Shown here: positions 26,935 to 35,410 of the stretch, piece by piece
How positions within the stretch are numbered: the stretch's first letter is position 1
Layout: each line of letters begins with the position of its first letter
Assembly (NCBI RefSeq): GCF_900580675.1
Contig: NZ_UTBG01000062.1
Location: 62,001-126,000 of the forward strand
Source: Pseudomonas viridiflava
GTDB lineage: Bacteria > Pseudomonadota > Gammaproteobacteria > Pseudomonadales > Pseudomonadaceae
Length of the DNA: 64,000 bases
Direction of reading: 5' to 3'
Translations under genes and position numbers: made by a program
Notes under the pieces: model-generated
Database searches by the model: none
What the model saw: the letters and a program-made list of their open reading frames with translations, nothing else
What the model was told of the DNA's origin: nothing

Positions 26935-27192
26935 TCACGTATCGCCGTCATCATAGGTTTCACTGTCTTCCCCTTCGTTGTAGGGGTTTTCCGCATCCTC
27001 CTTGGGAGCAGGCTGAGCCTGGGGCTGCCAGCTGCCGGAATTGACCTCGTTCTGCTTTTTCTTGGTGACCGGGCCGGTGTCTTTCCACTGGGGGGTGCCG
27101 GTGTCGGCCAGCGCCGAGGTGCCTACCAGGGAGGTGGACACACCCAGAGTGCCCAAAAGCACCCACCCGATAGCCCGTTGAGTTAAACGCAA
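26935..27192 (-). CDS. Small secreted acidic-tailed protein, unknown (first of a pair)
   Basis: An 85-residue protein I do not recognise. It starts with TTG, backed by an excellent AGGAGGCAACC site at the right spacing. The Sec signal peptide is followed by likely cleavage after TSALA. The mature part has a basic patch (TKKKQN), a Gln/Pro-rich stretch (WQPQAQPAPKED) and an acidic tail (EGEDSETYDDGDT). Signal peptide plus acidic tail is shared with the next gene, but there is no clear residue-level similarity. Probably one transcript with it. Confidence 0.6.
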   Translation of the reverse strand: MRLTQRAIGWVLLGTLGVSTSLVGTSALADTGTPQWKDTGPVTKKKQNEVNSGSWQPQAQPAPKEDAENPYNEGEDSETYDDGDT

Positions 27193-27289
27193 GGTTGCCT
27201 CCTGATCCGTCGGTGAAGGGGTGAAGTATTTGAAACGCTAGACCGGATGTGGGGTTAGCGCCAATGCCCCTGACCGATGAAGACCTAAA

Positions 27290-27379
27290 TGTGGGAGCTG
27301 GCTTGCCTGCGATAGCGGTCAACCAGACAACAATGATGGTGCATGTTAGTCAGTCATCGCAGGCAAGCCAGCTCCCACA
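27290..27379. repeat. REP inverted pair (REPIN)
   Basis: GTGGGAGCTGGCTTGCCTGC (from 27290) and its exact inverse ending at 27379 flank a ~42-base spacer. Same subtype as the pair at 43776. It sits in the 294-base gap between the small secreted proteins and prfC. Confidence 0.92.
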
Positions 27380-27436
27380 GAGAAGCGGGCCCATGCAGCC
27401 ATTCAAATCTCACGTTGTTAACTCTCCGGCGCCCAC

Positions 27437-27471
27437 AAAAAAGGGCGAAGCCATCACAGCTTCGCCCTTTT
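27437..27471 (-). terminator. Terminator of prfC
   Basis: AAGGGCGAAGC (27441-27451) pairs with GCTTCGCCCTT (27459-27469). On the minus strand it is followed by TTTTTT (A run from 27437). It ends 16 bases past the prfC stop. Confidence 0.9.
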
Positions 27472-27486
27472 GGTACCGCTCAGACC

Positions 27487-29070
27487 TTAATGGTGTTCGC
27501 GGGTGGCGCGGAATTTCACGTCCGGCCAGCGCTCTTCCATCAGCGCCAGGTTGACCCGGGTCGGGGCCAGGTAGGTCAGGTGACCACCGCCATCGATCGC
27601 CAGGTTTTCCACGGCCTTGTTGGAGAACTCTTCCAACTTCTTCTTATCGCTGCAATCGATCCAGCGCGCGGAGTACACGGTGATCGGCTCGTAGGAGCAT
27701 TCGACCTTGTATTCCTCTTTCAGGCGGCTGGCGACCACATCGAACTGCAGCACACCGACGGCGCCGAGGATGATGTCGTTGCTGCGCTCGGGGAAGAACA
27801 CCTGGGTGGCGCCCTCTTCCGCCAACTGCTGCAGGCCCTGGCGCAATTGCTTGGACTTGAGCGGGTCACGCAGGCGTACGCGGCGGAACAGTTCCGGGGC
27901 GAAGTGCGGGATACCGGTGAAGCCCAACGCCTCACCTTCGGTGAAGGTGTCGCCGATCTGGATGGTGCCGTGGTTGTGCAGGCCGATGATGTCGCCGGCG
28001 TAGGCCTCTTCGAGCTGTTCACGCTCGGAGGAGAAGAACGTCAGGGCGTCGCCGATGCGCACGTCCTTGCCGGTACGCACGTGGCGCATCTTCATGCCTT
28101 TTTCGTAGCGGCCGGAGCAGATGCGCATAAAGGCGATTCGGTCGCGGTGCTTCGGGTCCATGTTCGCCTGGATCTTGAACACGAAACCGCTGAATTTCTC
28201 TTCGACCGGCTCCACGGTGCGCTCGTTGGCGACGCGGGCCAAAGGCTTCGGCGCCCAGTCCACCACGGCGTCGAGCACGTGGTCGACACCAAAGTTGCCC
28301 AGCGCAGTACCGAAGAACACCGGGGTCAATTGGCCGTCGAGGAACTCCTGCTGGTTGAACGTGTGGCAGGCGCCCTGCACCAGTTCCAGCTGGTCGACAA
28401 AACGGTCGTACTCGTCACCCAGGTGGGCGCGGGCTTCGTCCGAGTCGAGCTTCTCGATGATCTTGGTTTCGGTGCGTTCGTGACCGTGGCCGGCGGTGTA
28501 GACAATGATGTAGTCGTCGGCCAGGTGGTACACGCCCTTGAAGTCGCGGTAGCAACCAATCGGCCAGGTGATCGGCGCAGCCTTGATCTTCAGGACCGCT
28601 TCGATTTCATCGAGCAGTTCGATCGGGTCGCGGATATCGCGGTCGAGTTTGTTGATGAAGCTCACGATCGGCGTGTCACGCAGACGGCACACGTCCATCA
28701 GCGCGATGGTCCGTGGCTCGACGCCCTTACCGCCGTCGAGGACCATCAGTGCCGAGTCCACCGCGGTCAGGGTGCGGTAGGTGTCCTCGGAGAAGTCTTC
28801 GTGGCCCGGGGTGTCGAGCAGGTTGACCATGTGGTCACGATAGGGGAACTGCATGACCGACGTGGTAATGGAAATGCCCCGTTGTTTTTCCATTTCCATC
28901 CAGTCGGAGGTGGCATGGCGGTCGGATTTGCGGGATTTCACCGTGCCGGCCACTGCGATTGCCTTGCCCATCAGCAAGAGCTTCTCGGTGATGGTGGTTT
29001 TACCGGCATCGGGGTGGGAAATAATGGCGAAAGTGCGGCGTTTCGCGACTTCGGCGGCCTGGTGGGTCAT
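27487..29070 (-). CDS. prfC: Peptide chain release factor 3
   Basis: Translational GTPase RF3, which removes RF1/RF2 from the ribosome after peptide release. It has 527 residues from the ATG at 29070, near the E. coli length. G1 is SHPDAGKTT (~18-26), switch I has [13 protein letters not shown]3 is [16 protein letters not shown] and G4 is NKLDRD. Domain II and the RF3 C-terminal domain follow ([20 protein letters not shown]). An upstream in-frame extension of 23 codons has no support. Confidence 0.97.
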   Translation of the reverse strand: MTHQAAEVAKRRTFAIISHPDAGKTTITEKLLLMGKAIAVAGTVKSRKSDRHATSDWMEMEKQRGISITTSVMQFPYRDHMVNLLDTPGHEDFSEDTYRTLTAVDSALMVLDGGKGVEPRTIALMDVCRLRDTPIVSFINKLDRDIRDPIELLDEIEAVLKIKAAPITWPIGCYRDFKGVYHLADDYIIVYTAGHGHERTETKIIEKLDSDEARAHLGDEYDRFVDQLELVQGACHTFNQQEFLDGQLTPVFFGTALGNFGVDHVLDAVVDWAPKPLARVANERTVEPVEEKFSGFVFKIQANMDPKHRDRIAFMRICSGRYEKGMKMRHVRTGKDVRIGDALTFFSSEREQLEEAYAGDIIGLHNHGTIQIGDTFTEGEALGFTGIPHFAPELFRRVRLRDPLKSKQLRQGLQQLAEEGATQVFFPERSNDIILGAVGVLQFDVVASRLKEEYKVECSYEPITVYSARWIDCSDKKKLEEFSNKAVENLAIDGGGHLTYLAPTRVNLALMEERWPDVKFRATREHH

Positions 29071-29181
29071 GGGAAATCGCCTGGCAGGTGAGTCAAAAAA
29101 GGGCGGCGAGTATAGCGCAAACCCAGGGCGCCGGACCACCGTTCACCCCATTGGGGGTGGCTAAATGCTGCCAAGTGTGGA

Positions 29182-29195
29182 ACCTTTTAAAAGGT
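29182..29195. promoter_or_regulatory. Perfect 14-base palindrome upstream of the quaternary-amine transporter
   Basis: ACCTTTTAAAAGGT lies in the 332-base gap between the divergent prfC and transporter genes, about 210 bases before the first transporter gene. It looks like a repressor site. The rest of the gap holds the two promoters, which I could not place with confidence, and an unlikely 43-codon in-frame extension of the transporter gene. Confidence 0.4.
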
Positions 29196-29402
29196 AGAGA
29201 CGTCCACTCCCCTGCTATCGCACTCGGAACAGGGGCTGATAAATCAGCAAATTAGCCTGACGAGGCTGCGCTCATGGCTCGAATACATACCGCATTGCCG
29301 GTATCGACGAGCTGCATTTCGCGACCACATTCAGAGGCAGCCAGCAATGGCATTGCCGCTCGGAAATGTGGACGCCGACAGAAGAAAAAAAGGAGTCCGC
29401 CT

Positions 29403-30119
29403 GTGGCTATTCGCTATGGCAAAGGGCTGATAGGAGGAGTGGTTGTCGTCGCTCTCCTGGCCCTGCTGGTCCACTGGATCGGCATCAACACGATCGAACT
29501 GTACCGCGACGATTTGTTGTTTTACCTGCAAGCACACCTGATCCTGGTTCTAGTCTCCATGCTGGCCGCCCTCGTTGTGGGTATTCCCGCCGGTATCCTG
29601 CTCAGCCGACCGAACATGGTCGGGCGTGCAGAACGCTTCATGCAGATCTTCAACATCGGCAACACCGTTCCTCCCCTGGCCGTACTGGCCATCGCCCTCG
29701 GCGTCCTCGGCATCGGCAGCGGCCCGGCGATCTTCGCGCTGTTCCTCGCCTCCCTGTTGCCCATCGTGCGCAACACCTACGAAGGCCTGAAAAACGTTCA
29801 AGGCTCCCTGAAAGAAGCCGCCACCGGCATCGGCATGACGCCGCGCCAGGTGCTGTTTCGCGTGGAGTTGCCGAATGCCGTGCCGATCATCATCGGCGGT
29901 GTGCGCGTGGCCCTGGCGATCAACGTCGGCACCGCACCGCTGGCGTTCCTGATTGGTGCCAACAGCCTGGGCAGCCTGATCTTCCCCGGCATCGCCCTGA
30001 ACAATCAGCCGCAACTGTTGCTCGGCGCCGCGTGCACCGCGCTGCTGGCGTTGCTGCTTGACGGTCTGGTGACCATGGCCAGCCGCCTCTGGCTGGAACG
30101 CGGGTTGCGTCCGTCTTAA
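29403..30119 (+). CDS. Glycine betaine/carnitine/choline-type ABC transporter permease (first)
   Basis: A 238-residue inner-membrane permease of the OpuB/OpuC (quaternary amine) family with about six helices. The EAA loop is LKEAATGIGMTPRQVLFRVE (~138-157). It starts with GTG at 29403, backed by AAGGAG at the proper distance; the ATG at 29274 would add 43 residues without membrane or signal character. First of a permease-binding protein-permease-ATPase operon, the order of the P. aeruginosa opuC cluster (PA3888-3891) as I recall it. Confidence 0.9.
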   Translation: MAIRYGKGLIGGVVVVALLALLVHWIGINTIELYRDDLLFYLQAHLILVLVSMLAALVVGIPAGILLSRPNMVGRAERFMQIFNIGNTVPPLAVLAIALGVLGIGSGPAIFALFLASLLPIVRNTYEGLKNVQGSLKEAATGIGMTPRQVLFRVELPNAVPIIIGGVRVALAINVGTAPLAFLIGANSLGSLIFPGIALNNQPQLLLGAACTALLALLLDGLVTMASRLWLERGLRPS

Positions 30120-30139
30120 GGCTTGGCAAAGGAAATCAC

Positions 30140-31036
30140 ATGAAAAAACTGACGTTGATATTGAGCTGCGTCCTGCTGTTTGCAGGTGTTGCTCAAGCCG
30201 CTGAAAAACCGGTAATCCGCATCGGCGCACGGGTGTTCACCGAACAGACCCTGCTCGCCGAAATCACCTCCCAGTACCTGCGCGCCAAGGGCTACGACAC
30301 CCGCGTGACCGGCGGCCTGGGCAGCAACCTGGCGCGCAGTGCCCAGGAAAGCGGGCAACTGGACATGCTTTGGGAATACACCGGCGTGTCGCTGGTGGCT
30401 TATAACCATGTCGACGAGAAACTCGACAGCGAACAAACCTACGCCCGAGTGAAAGAACTCGACGCGAAAAAAGGCCTGGTCTGGCTGTCGCCGTCGAAAT
30501 TCAGCAACACCTACGCGTTGGCGCTGCCCGACAACGTGGCCAAGGAATTCCCGCAGATCAACAGCATCAGCGACCTGACCAAGGCCCTCGCCGAGGACAG
30601 CAAACAAAACCGCCTGGTGGCCCTGGATACCGAGTTCGCCAACCGTTCCGACGGCATGGGTGGCATGGTCAAGCTGTACGACATGAACCTGACCCGCAAA
30701 AACACCCGGCAGATGGACGCCGGCCTGGTCTACACCGCGCTGCGTAATGGCCAGGTGTTTGCCGGTTTGGTCTACACCACCGACGGTCGCCTGAACGCCT
30801 TCAAATTGAAGCTGCTGGAAGACGACAAGCACTACTTCCCGGACTACACCGCCGCGCCCGTGGTGCGTCAGGTCTACCTGGACGCTCACCCGCAACTGGC
30901 TGCCGACCTCAAGCCCCTGGCCGAACTCTTCGACGACGCAACCATGCGCGCGCTGAATGCGCGGGTCGACGTCGATCATGAAAGCCCTTCCGCTGTTGCC
31001 GCCGATTTCCTGCGCCAACACCCGATCAATCAATAA
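30140..31036 (+). CDS. Quaternary-amine (OpuC/OsmF-type) periplasmic binding protein
   Basis: OpuAC-family binding protein, 298 residues, with Sec signal peptide MKKLTLILSCVLLFAGVAQA and no lipobox, so free in the periplasm. Family marks are IRIGARVFTEQTLLAEITSQ just after the signal, the QLDMLWEYTGVSLVAY block (~75-90) and the DGRLNAFKLKLLEDDKHYFP block. Expected ligands are glycine betaine, carnitine or choline, as compatible solutes or carbon sources. The sequence does not discriminate between them. Confidence 0.9.
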   Translation: MKKLTLILSCVLLFAGVAQAAEKPVIRIGARVFTEQTLLAEITSQYLRAKGYDTRVTGGLGSNLARSAQESGQLDMLWEYTGVSLVAYNHVDEKLDSEQTYARVKELDAKKGLVWLSPSKFSNTYALALPDNVAKEFPQINSISDLTKALAEDSKQNRLVALDTEFANRSDGMGGMVKLYDMNLTRKNTRQMDAGLVYTALRNGQVFAGLVYTTDGRLNAFKLKLLEDDKHYFPDYTAAPVVRQVYLDAHPQLAADLKPLAELFDDATMRALNARVDVDHESPSAVAADFLRQHPINQ

Positions 31037-31045
31037 GGAGAAGAC

Positions 31046-31699
31046 ATGGAATTCCTGAACGCCTTTTCCCATCTTGATTGGGCCCAAGTCCTGCAACTGA
31101 CCGGGCAGCACATCACCCTGGTCGGTATCGCCGTGATCCTGGCGATTGTCGTGGGCGTGCCCCTCGGCGTGTTGATGACCCGTTTCCCGACCCTGGCCGG
31201 CCCGCTGCAAGCGAGCGCTACGGTGCTGCTGACCGTGCCGTCGATCGCCCTGTTCGGCCTGCTGCTGCCGTTCTACTCCAAATTCGGCCAGGGCCTGGGG
31301 CCGATGCCGGCGATCACCGCCGTGTTCCTCTACTCCCTGCTGCCGATCATGCGTAACACCTACCTGGCCCTGACCGGCGTTGAGCCGGGCATTCGCGAGG
31401 CCGCCAAAGGCATCGGCATGACCTTCGGCCAGCGCCTGCGCATGGTCGAACTGCCCATCGCCGTGCCGGTGATCCTCGCCGGTGTGCGCACCGCCGTGGT
31501 GATGAACATTGGCGTCATGACCATTGCCGCCACCATCGGCGCCGGTGGCCTGGGTGTACTTATTCTGGCTTCCATCAGCCGCAGCGACATGTCGATGCTG
31601 ATCGTTGGCGCCGTGCTGGTCAGTCTCCTGGCCATCTTCGCCGACCTGCTCTTGCAATGGCTGCAACGCTCGCTGACTCCAAAAGGACTGCTCAAATGA
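31046..31699 (+). CDS. Glycine betaine/carnitine/choline-type ABC transporter permease (second)
   Basis: A 217-residue permease, partner of the gene at 29403. It has five to six helices, EAA loop IREAAKGIGMTFGQRLRMVE (~112-131), and IATIGAGGLGVLILASISR near the end. GGAG lies 6 bases before ATG. The TGA overlaps the ATG of the ATPase gene (ATGA), showing translational coupling. Confidence 0.92.
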   Translation: MEFLNAFSHLDWAQVLQLTGQHITLVGIAVILAIVVGVPLGVLMTRFPTLAGPLQASATVLLTVPSIALFGLLLPFYSKFGQGLGPMPAITAVFLYSLLPIMRNTYLALTGVEPGIREAAKGIGMTFGQRLRMVELPIAVPVILAGVRTAVVMNIGVMTIAATIGAGGLGVLILASISRSDMSMLIVGAVLVSLLAIFADLLLQWLQRSLTPKGLLK

Positions 31700-32853
31700 T
31701 CGAACTTCAAAACCTGACCAAGACTTTTCAAAGCAACGGCAAAACCGTGTCTGCCGTGAACGACGTAAGCCTGACCGTCAACGAAGGCGAGATTTGCGTA
31801 TTCCTCGGCCCGTCGGGCTGCGGCAAGAGCACCACGCTGAAAATGATCAACCGCCTGATCAAGCCCACCTCGGGCAAGATCCTGATCAACGGCGAAGACA
31901 CCACCGACCTCGACGAAGTGACCCTGCGTCGCAACATCGGCTATGTGATCCAGCAGATCGGCCTGTTCCCGAACATGACCATCGAGGAAAACATCGTGGT
32001 CGTGCCCAAGCTGCTCGGCTGGGACAAGCAGAAATGCCACGACCGCGCCCGCGAGTTGATGAGCATGATCAAGCTGGAACCCAAGCAGTACCTGCATCGC
32101 TACCCGCGTGAACTGTCGGGTGGCCAGCAACAGCGGATCGGCGTGATCCGTGCCCTGGCCGCCGACGCCCCGTTGCTGCTGATGGACGAGCCGTTCGGCG
32201 CGGTCGACCCGATCAACCGCGAGATGATCCAGAACGAGTTCTTCGAGATGCAACGTGCGCTGAACAAGACCGTGATCATGGTCAGCCACGACATCGACGA
32301 AGCCATCAAGCTGGGTGACAAAATTGCGATCTTCCGCGCCGGCAAGCTGCTGCAGATCGACCACCCGGACACCCTGCTGGCGCACCCGGCCGACGAGTTC
32401 GTCAGCAACTTCGTGGGCCAGGACAGCACCCTCAAGCGCCTGCTGCTGGTGAAGGCCGAAGACGCGGCGGACAACGCCCCGTCGGTGAGCCCGGAAACCC
32501 CGGTGGCCGAAGCCCTGGAGCTGATGGACGAAACCGACCGCCGCTACGTGGTGGTTACCTGTGCCGAGAACAAGGCGCTGGGTTACGTACGACGTCGCGA
32601 CCTGCACCGTCAGACCGGCACCTGCGGCCAGTACCTGCGCGAGTTCAACGCCACGGCGGCGTACGACGAGCACTTGCGCATCCTGTTGTCGCGCATGTAC
32701 GAGTTCAACCGCTCTTGGTTGCCGGTGATGGACGCGGAGCGGGTGTTCCTGGGGGAAGTGACCCAAGAGTCGATTGCCGAGTACCTGAGTTCCGGTAAGT
32801 CGCGTGGGGGCAAGACCAGCATTGTCTCGCCTGCCGAGACTGCACTAGCTTGA
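31696..32853 (+). CDS. Quaternary-amine ABC transporter ATPase with CBS domains
   Basis: ATPase subunit of the OpuCA/OsmV type, 385 residues. Walker A GPSGCGKST (~38-46), signature LSGGQQQRIGVIRALAA, Walker B LLLMDEPFGAVD. The C-terminal ~110 residues form a CBS-domain pair (TPVAEALELMDETDRRYVVV and the SWLPVMDAERVFLGEVT region), which in this family senses ionic strength or second messengers. Starts at the ATGA overlap with the permease. A REP pair follows in place of a terminator. Confidence 0.94.
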   Translation: MIELQNLTKTFQSNGKTVSAVNDVSLTVNEGEICVFLGPSGCGKSTTLKMINRLIKPTSGKILINGEDTTDLDEVTLRRNIGYVIQQIGLFPNMTIEENIVVVPKLLGWDKQKCHDRARELMSMIKLEPKQYLHRYPRELSGGQQQRIGVIRALAADAPLLLMDEPFGAVDPINREMIQNEFFEMQRALNKTVIMVSHDIDEAIKLGDKIAIFRAGKLLQIDHPDTLLAHPADEFVSNFVGQDSTLKRLLLVKAEDAADNAPSVSPETPVAEALELMDETDRRYVVVTCAENKALGYVRRRDLHRQTGTCGQYLREFNATAAYDEHLRILLSRMYEFNRSWLPVMDAERVFLGEVTQESIAEYLSSGKSRGGKTSIVSPAETALA

Positions 32854-32876
32854 TCTGACACCACTCAGTTAAAAAA

Positions 32877-32966
32877 TGTGGGAGCGGGCTTGCTCGCGAA
32901 GACGGAGTCTCAGTCACTGAATAGGTTGACTGATACACCGCTTTCGCGAGCAAGCCCGCTCCCACA
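32877..32966. repeat. REP inverted pair (REPIN)
   Basis: TGTGGGAGCGGGCTTGCTCG (from 32877) and its inverse (to 32966) with a ~42-base spacer containing CAGTCACTGAATAGGTTGAC. Same subtype as the pairs at 5222 and 42038. Confidence 0.92.
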
Positions 32967-33099
32967 TTTGGATCTACGGTGTGTCAGCAATGCCTGCGAA
33001 TTATCCCCATCCGGGGAACATCAATCCGTCACACCGGTCGGTTACATAAGTAGCTGCACGCGACCTCACGACGAACGCGTGCAAAAACGCGACATTTTT

Positions 33100-33255
33100 A
33101 GTTGATCTATGGCCCCTCACGTCCTAAAGTTCGCGCCGAACGTCCATGCTGGAAACGATCCATCCGGCTCAAGTACTGACGACGAGACAGCAAGGCCAAG
33201 GGAAGCGTCCATTCCCATGGCCTTTTTGCTTTCGGCGACATGCCTTGGGAAGTAG
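33100..33255 (+). promoter_or_regulatory. Structured speC leader with internal terminator, attenuator or small RNA
   Basis: The 367 bases between the REP pair and speC hold no supported gene. An intrinsic terminator lies inside: AAGGCCA-AGGGAA (33192-33204) pairs with TTCCC-A-TGGCCTT (33212-33224), followed by TTTTT to 33227. The 3' arm can instead pair with downstream CCTTGGGA (33243-33250): TCCCATGG (33213-33220) matches 7 of 8. Two exclusive folds are the layout of an attenuator; the alternative is a short stand-alone RNA ending at 33227. A 48-codon reading frame (33109-33255) crosses the terminator but has no ribosome binding site. Confidence 0.5.
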
Positions 33256-33333
33256 GCGAACCAAAGTGGGGATACGGAGGACGTTCATTTGCACCCATTG
33301 ATCAATACAGTTTGCCCTTAGGAGTTCCCCAGC

Positions 33334-34497
33334 ATGTCGATCAACGTCGAAGATTATTTCGCGCGCGCCACTTTTGACAAAATGAAGGCGTTCGCCGACA
33401 AGCAAGAAACCCCGTTCGTGGTGATCGACACCGCGATGATCAGCCAGGCCTACGATGACCTGCGCGCCGGTTTCGAATTCGCCAAAGTCTATTACGCGGT
33501 CAAGGCCAACCCGGCCATCGAAATCATCGACCTGTTGAAAGACAAGGGTTCGAGCTTCGACATCGCCTCGATCTACGAGCTGGACAAGGTCATGGACCGC
33601 GGCGTCAGCGCCGACCGTATCAGCTACGGCAACACCATCAAGAAATCCAAGGACATCCGCTACTTCTACGAGAAAGGCGTGCGCCTGTTCTCCACCGACT
33701 CCGAAGCCGACCTGCGCAACATCGCCAAGGCCGCGCCGGGTTCGAAAGTGTATGTGCGGATTCTCACCGAAGGCTCGACCACGGCCGACTGGCCTCTGTC
33801 GCGCAAATTCGGCTGCCAGACCGACATGGCCATGGACCTGCTGATCCTCGCCCGCGACCTCGGCCTGGTGCCTTACGGCATCTCGTTCCACGTCGGCTCG
33901 CAACAGCGCGACATCAGCGTGTGGGACGCAGCGATCGCCAAGGTCAAAGTGATCTTCGAGCGCCTGAAAGAAGAAGACGGCATCCACCTCAAGCTGATCA
34001 ACATGGGCGGCGGCTTCCCGGCCAACTACATCACCCGTACCAACAGCCTGGAAACCTACGCCGAAGAAATCATCCGCTTCCTCAAGGAAGACTTCGGCGA
34101 TGACTTGCCGGAAATCATTCTCGAGCCGGGCCGTTCGTTGATCGCCAACGCCGGCATCCTGGTCAGCGAAGTGGTATTGGTTGCACGTAAATCGCGCACC
34201 GCCGTCGAGCGCTGGGTGTACACGGACGTGGGCAAATTTTCCGGCCTGATCGAAACCATGGACGAAGCCATCAAGTTCCCGATCTGGACCGAGAAGAAAG
34301 GCGAGATGGAAGAAGTGGTCATCGCCGGTCCTACCTGCGACAGCGCCGACATCATGTACGAAAACTACAAGTACGGCCTGCCGCTGAACCTGGCGATTGG
34401 CGACCGTTTGTACTGGTTGTCGACCGGTGCGTACACCACCAGCTACAGCGCGGTTGAGTTCAACGGGTTTCCACCGTTGAAGTCGTTCTACGTGTAA
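33334..34497 (+). CDS. speC: Ornithine decarboxylase (alanine-racemase fold, biosynthetic)
   Basis: PLP enzyme making putrescine from ornithine, 387 residues, of the eukaryotic-like fold type III group. The PLP lysine is K57 in YYAVKANP; GGGFPANY and EPGRSLIANAG bind the cofactor phosphate. The active-site Cys is C335 in GPTCDSAD. Some relatives also accept lysine, and the loop deciding this was not resolved by eye. AGGAG at 33320-33324 precedes the ATG. Monocistronic, with a regulated-looking leader and its own terminator. Confidence 0.95.
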   Translation: MSINVEDYFARATFDKMKAFADKQETPFVVIDTAMISQAYDDLRAGFEFAKVYYAVKANPAIEIIDLLKDKGSSFDIASIYELDKVMDRGVSADRISYGNTIKKSKDIRYFYEKGVRLFSTDSEADLRNIAKAAPGSKVYVRILTEGSTTADWPLSRKFGCQTDMAMDLLILARDLGLVPYGISFHVGSQQRDISVWDAAIAKVKVIFERLKEEDGIHLKLINMGGGFPANYITRTNSLETYAEEIIRFLKEDFGDDLPEIILEPGRSLIANAGILVSEVVLVARKSRTAVERWVYTDVGKFSGLIETMDEAIKFPIWTEKKGEMEEVVIAGPTCDSADIMYENYKYGLPLNLAIGDRLYWLSTGAYTTSYSAVEFNGFPPLKSFYV

Positions 34498-34511
34498 CGG
34501 CGACCAACAAT

Positions 34512-34543
34512 AAAAAGGCCCATGAGCAATCATGGGCTTTTTT
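34512..34543 (+). terminator. Terminator of speC
   Basis: GCCCATG (34518-34524) pairs with CATGGGC (34531-34537), preceded by five A and followed by six T, so it can also act on the opposite strand for hicB. Confidence 0.9.
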
Positions 34544-34574
34544 GTGGGCGTCTGATTGGTTCGCGCGCGTTGCG

Positions 34575-34976
34575 TTACGCAGATAGCTCGCGCAATGCCG
34601 CTGTTGCCAAAAAACCTGAGCGTGATGCATAGCGATGGTCCTTCTGAACGCGCTCATCAATGCGAAGCAACAATTGCTCCGGCAAGGAAGCATTGAACCG
34701 CACCGACCTGCCGAGGTAAGGAGTGAGGTCAAAGTCGACTATCGCCCATACGCCACCGGCGTGATCCGCATTATCCAAATGGGCATCAACCTCCAACGCC
34801 TGGGGCAGCTTCTCCTCATCAGCAACCAGCCCTTCCAGGTGCAACGCCAATGCATCGCGGACATTGTCCAGGGCTTCTGAAAACGACCCACCCGCCGAGA
34901 AACATCCCGGCACATCGGGCACTGTCACGCTGTAATCAGAGTCAACGTCTTTATGTACAACCACAGGAAACTTCAT
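34575..34976 (-). CDS. hicB: HicB-family antitoxin
   Basis: Antitoxin of a type II HicAB module, 133 residues. The N-terminal HicB domain (~1-60) has VVVHKDVDSDYSVTVPDVPG and CFSAGGSFSEALDNVRDAL. The C-terminal ~45 residues (SVRFNASLPEQLLLRIDERV) look like a ribbon-helix-helix DNA-binding part. It appears intact. The toxin gene upstream is frameshifted, so this may be an orphan antitoxin that still represses its promoter. It is convergent with speC. Confidence 0.9.
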   Translation of the reverse strand: MKFPVVVHKDVDSDYSVTVPDVPGCFSAGGSFSEALDNVRDALALHLEGLVADEEKLPQALEVDAHLDNADHAGGVWAIVDFDLTPYLGRSVRFNASLPEQLLLRIDERVQKDHRYASRSGFLATAALRELSA

Positions 34977-35031
34977 TGATCCTCCTCTGAACGAGCCTCG
35001 CAGACCCCGTTCAACTCATCAAACAGCACCA

Positions 35032-35213
35032 TCACTTGAGGCCTGCCGATTTTAAAATGCTGTGCAGAGTACCCCTGGCAATCTCTGATTTAGGATGTGG
35101 GACAGTTACCCGCCCTGGCTTAACGGGGTGTTTGAACTGGTGATGACTGCCTTTCACTGCCACCTCAAACCAACCATCCGCAACCATAAGTCAATCACCT
35201 CTCGACTTCGCAT
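35032..35213 (-). pseudogene. hicA: hicA toxin gene with a frameshift
   Basis: HicA mRNA-interferase remnant directly upstream of hicB (55-base gap). From ATG 35213, with AGGTAAGG upstream, the frame reads MRSREVIDL, the normal HicA start, then goes wrong at about 35187-35189. The rest, ADGWFEVAVKGSHHQFKHPV through SILKSAGLK, continues in another frame to a stop at 35032, as if one base had been lost. The active-site His of GSHHQF is intact. The second frame has its own ATG at 35187, which could give a 51-residue protein lacking the first helix. Broken gene, sequencing error or internal start: I favour broken. Confidence 0.7.
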
Positions 35214-35225
35214 CGCCTTACCTTT

Positions 35226-35246
35226 CAGTGTGTTTATTACACACTG
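35226..35246. promoter_or_regulatory. Palindromic operator in the hicAB promoter
   Basis: CAGTGTGT-TTATT-ACACACTG, a perfect 8-base inverted repeat 13 bases upstream of the hicA start, overlapping a likely -10 (TAATAA on the minus strand). HicB antitoxins repress their own operon through such repeats, so this is the probable HicB site. Confidence 0.6.
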
Positions 35247-35290
35247 CAAAATGGCAATGCGCTTTTTTGTACACACGAGACACACCAATG

Positions 35291-35319
35291 AAAAAGCCCG
35301 CTTAACCTCCAAGCGGGCT
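35291..35319 (-). terminator. Terminator of the piuC-Sel1 unit
   Basis: AGCCCGCTT (35295-35303) pairs with AAGCGGGCT (35311-35319). On the minus strand it is followed by TTTTT (A run 35291-35295). It separates the Sel1 gene, ending at 35411, from the hicAB promoter. Confidence 0.85.
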
Positions 35320-35410
35320 CGCGTGGCGCGATCATTACAAGGTGCAAATCGTTTGAGCCAGCAAACGAATGTCAGTTTTTGTGGCCAGCGTCGCGACGGG
35401 CGTCAGGCGG

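Noticed and set aside
27343..29091. Long open frame on the plus strand opposite prfC
   Set aside because: It is antisense to a complete RF3 gene, has no family motifs and is rich in His/Val/Gln in the way GC-rich antisense frames are.
29274..29402. ATG start 43 codons upstream for the quaternary-amine permease
   Set aside because: The added peptide is polar and Arg/Lys-rich without signal character, while GTG 29403 has an AAGGAG at the right distance.
33109..33255. 48-codon leader peptide upstream of speC
   Set aside because: No ribosome binding site, no run of ornithine-related or regulatory codons, and it crosses the terminator; it is kept only as part of the leader description.
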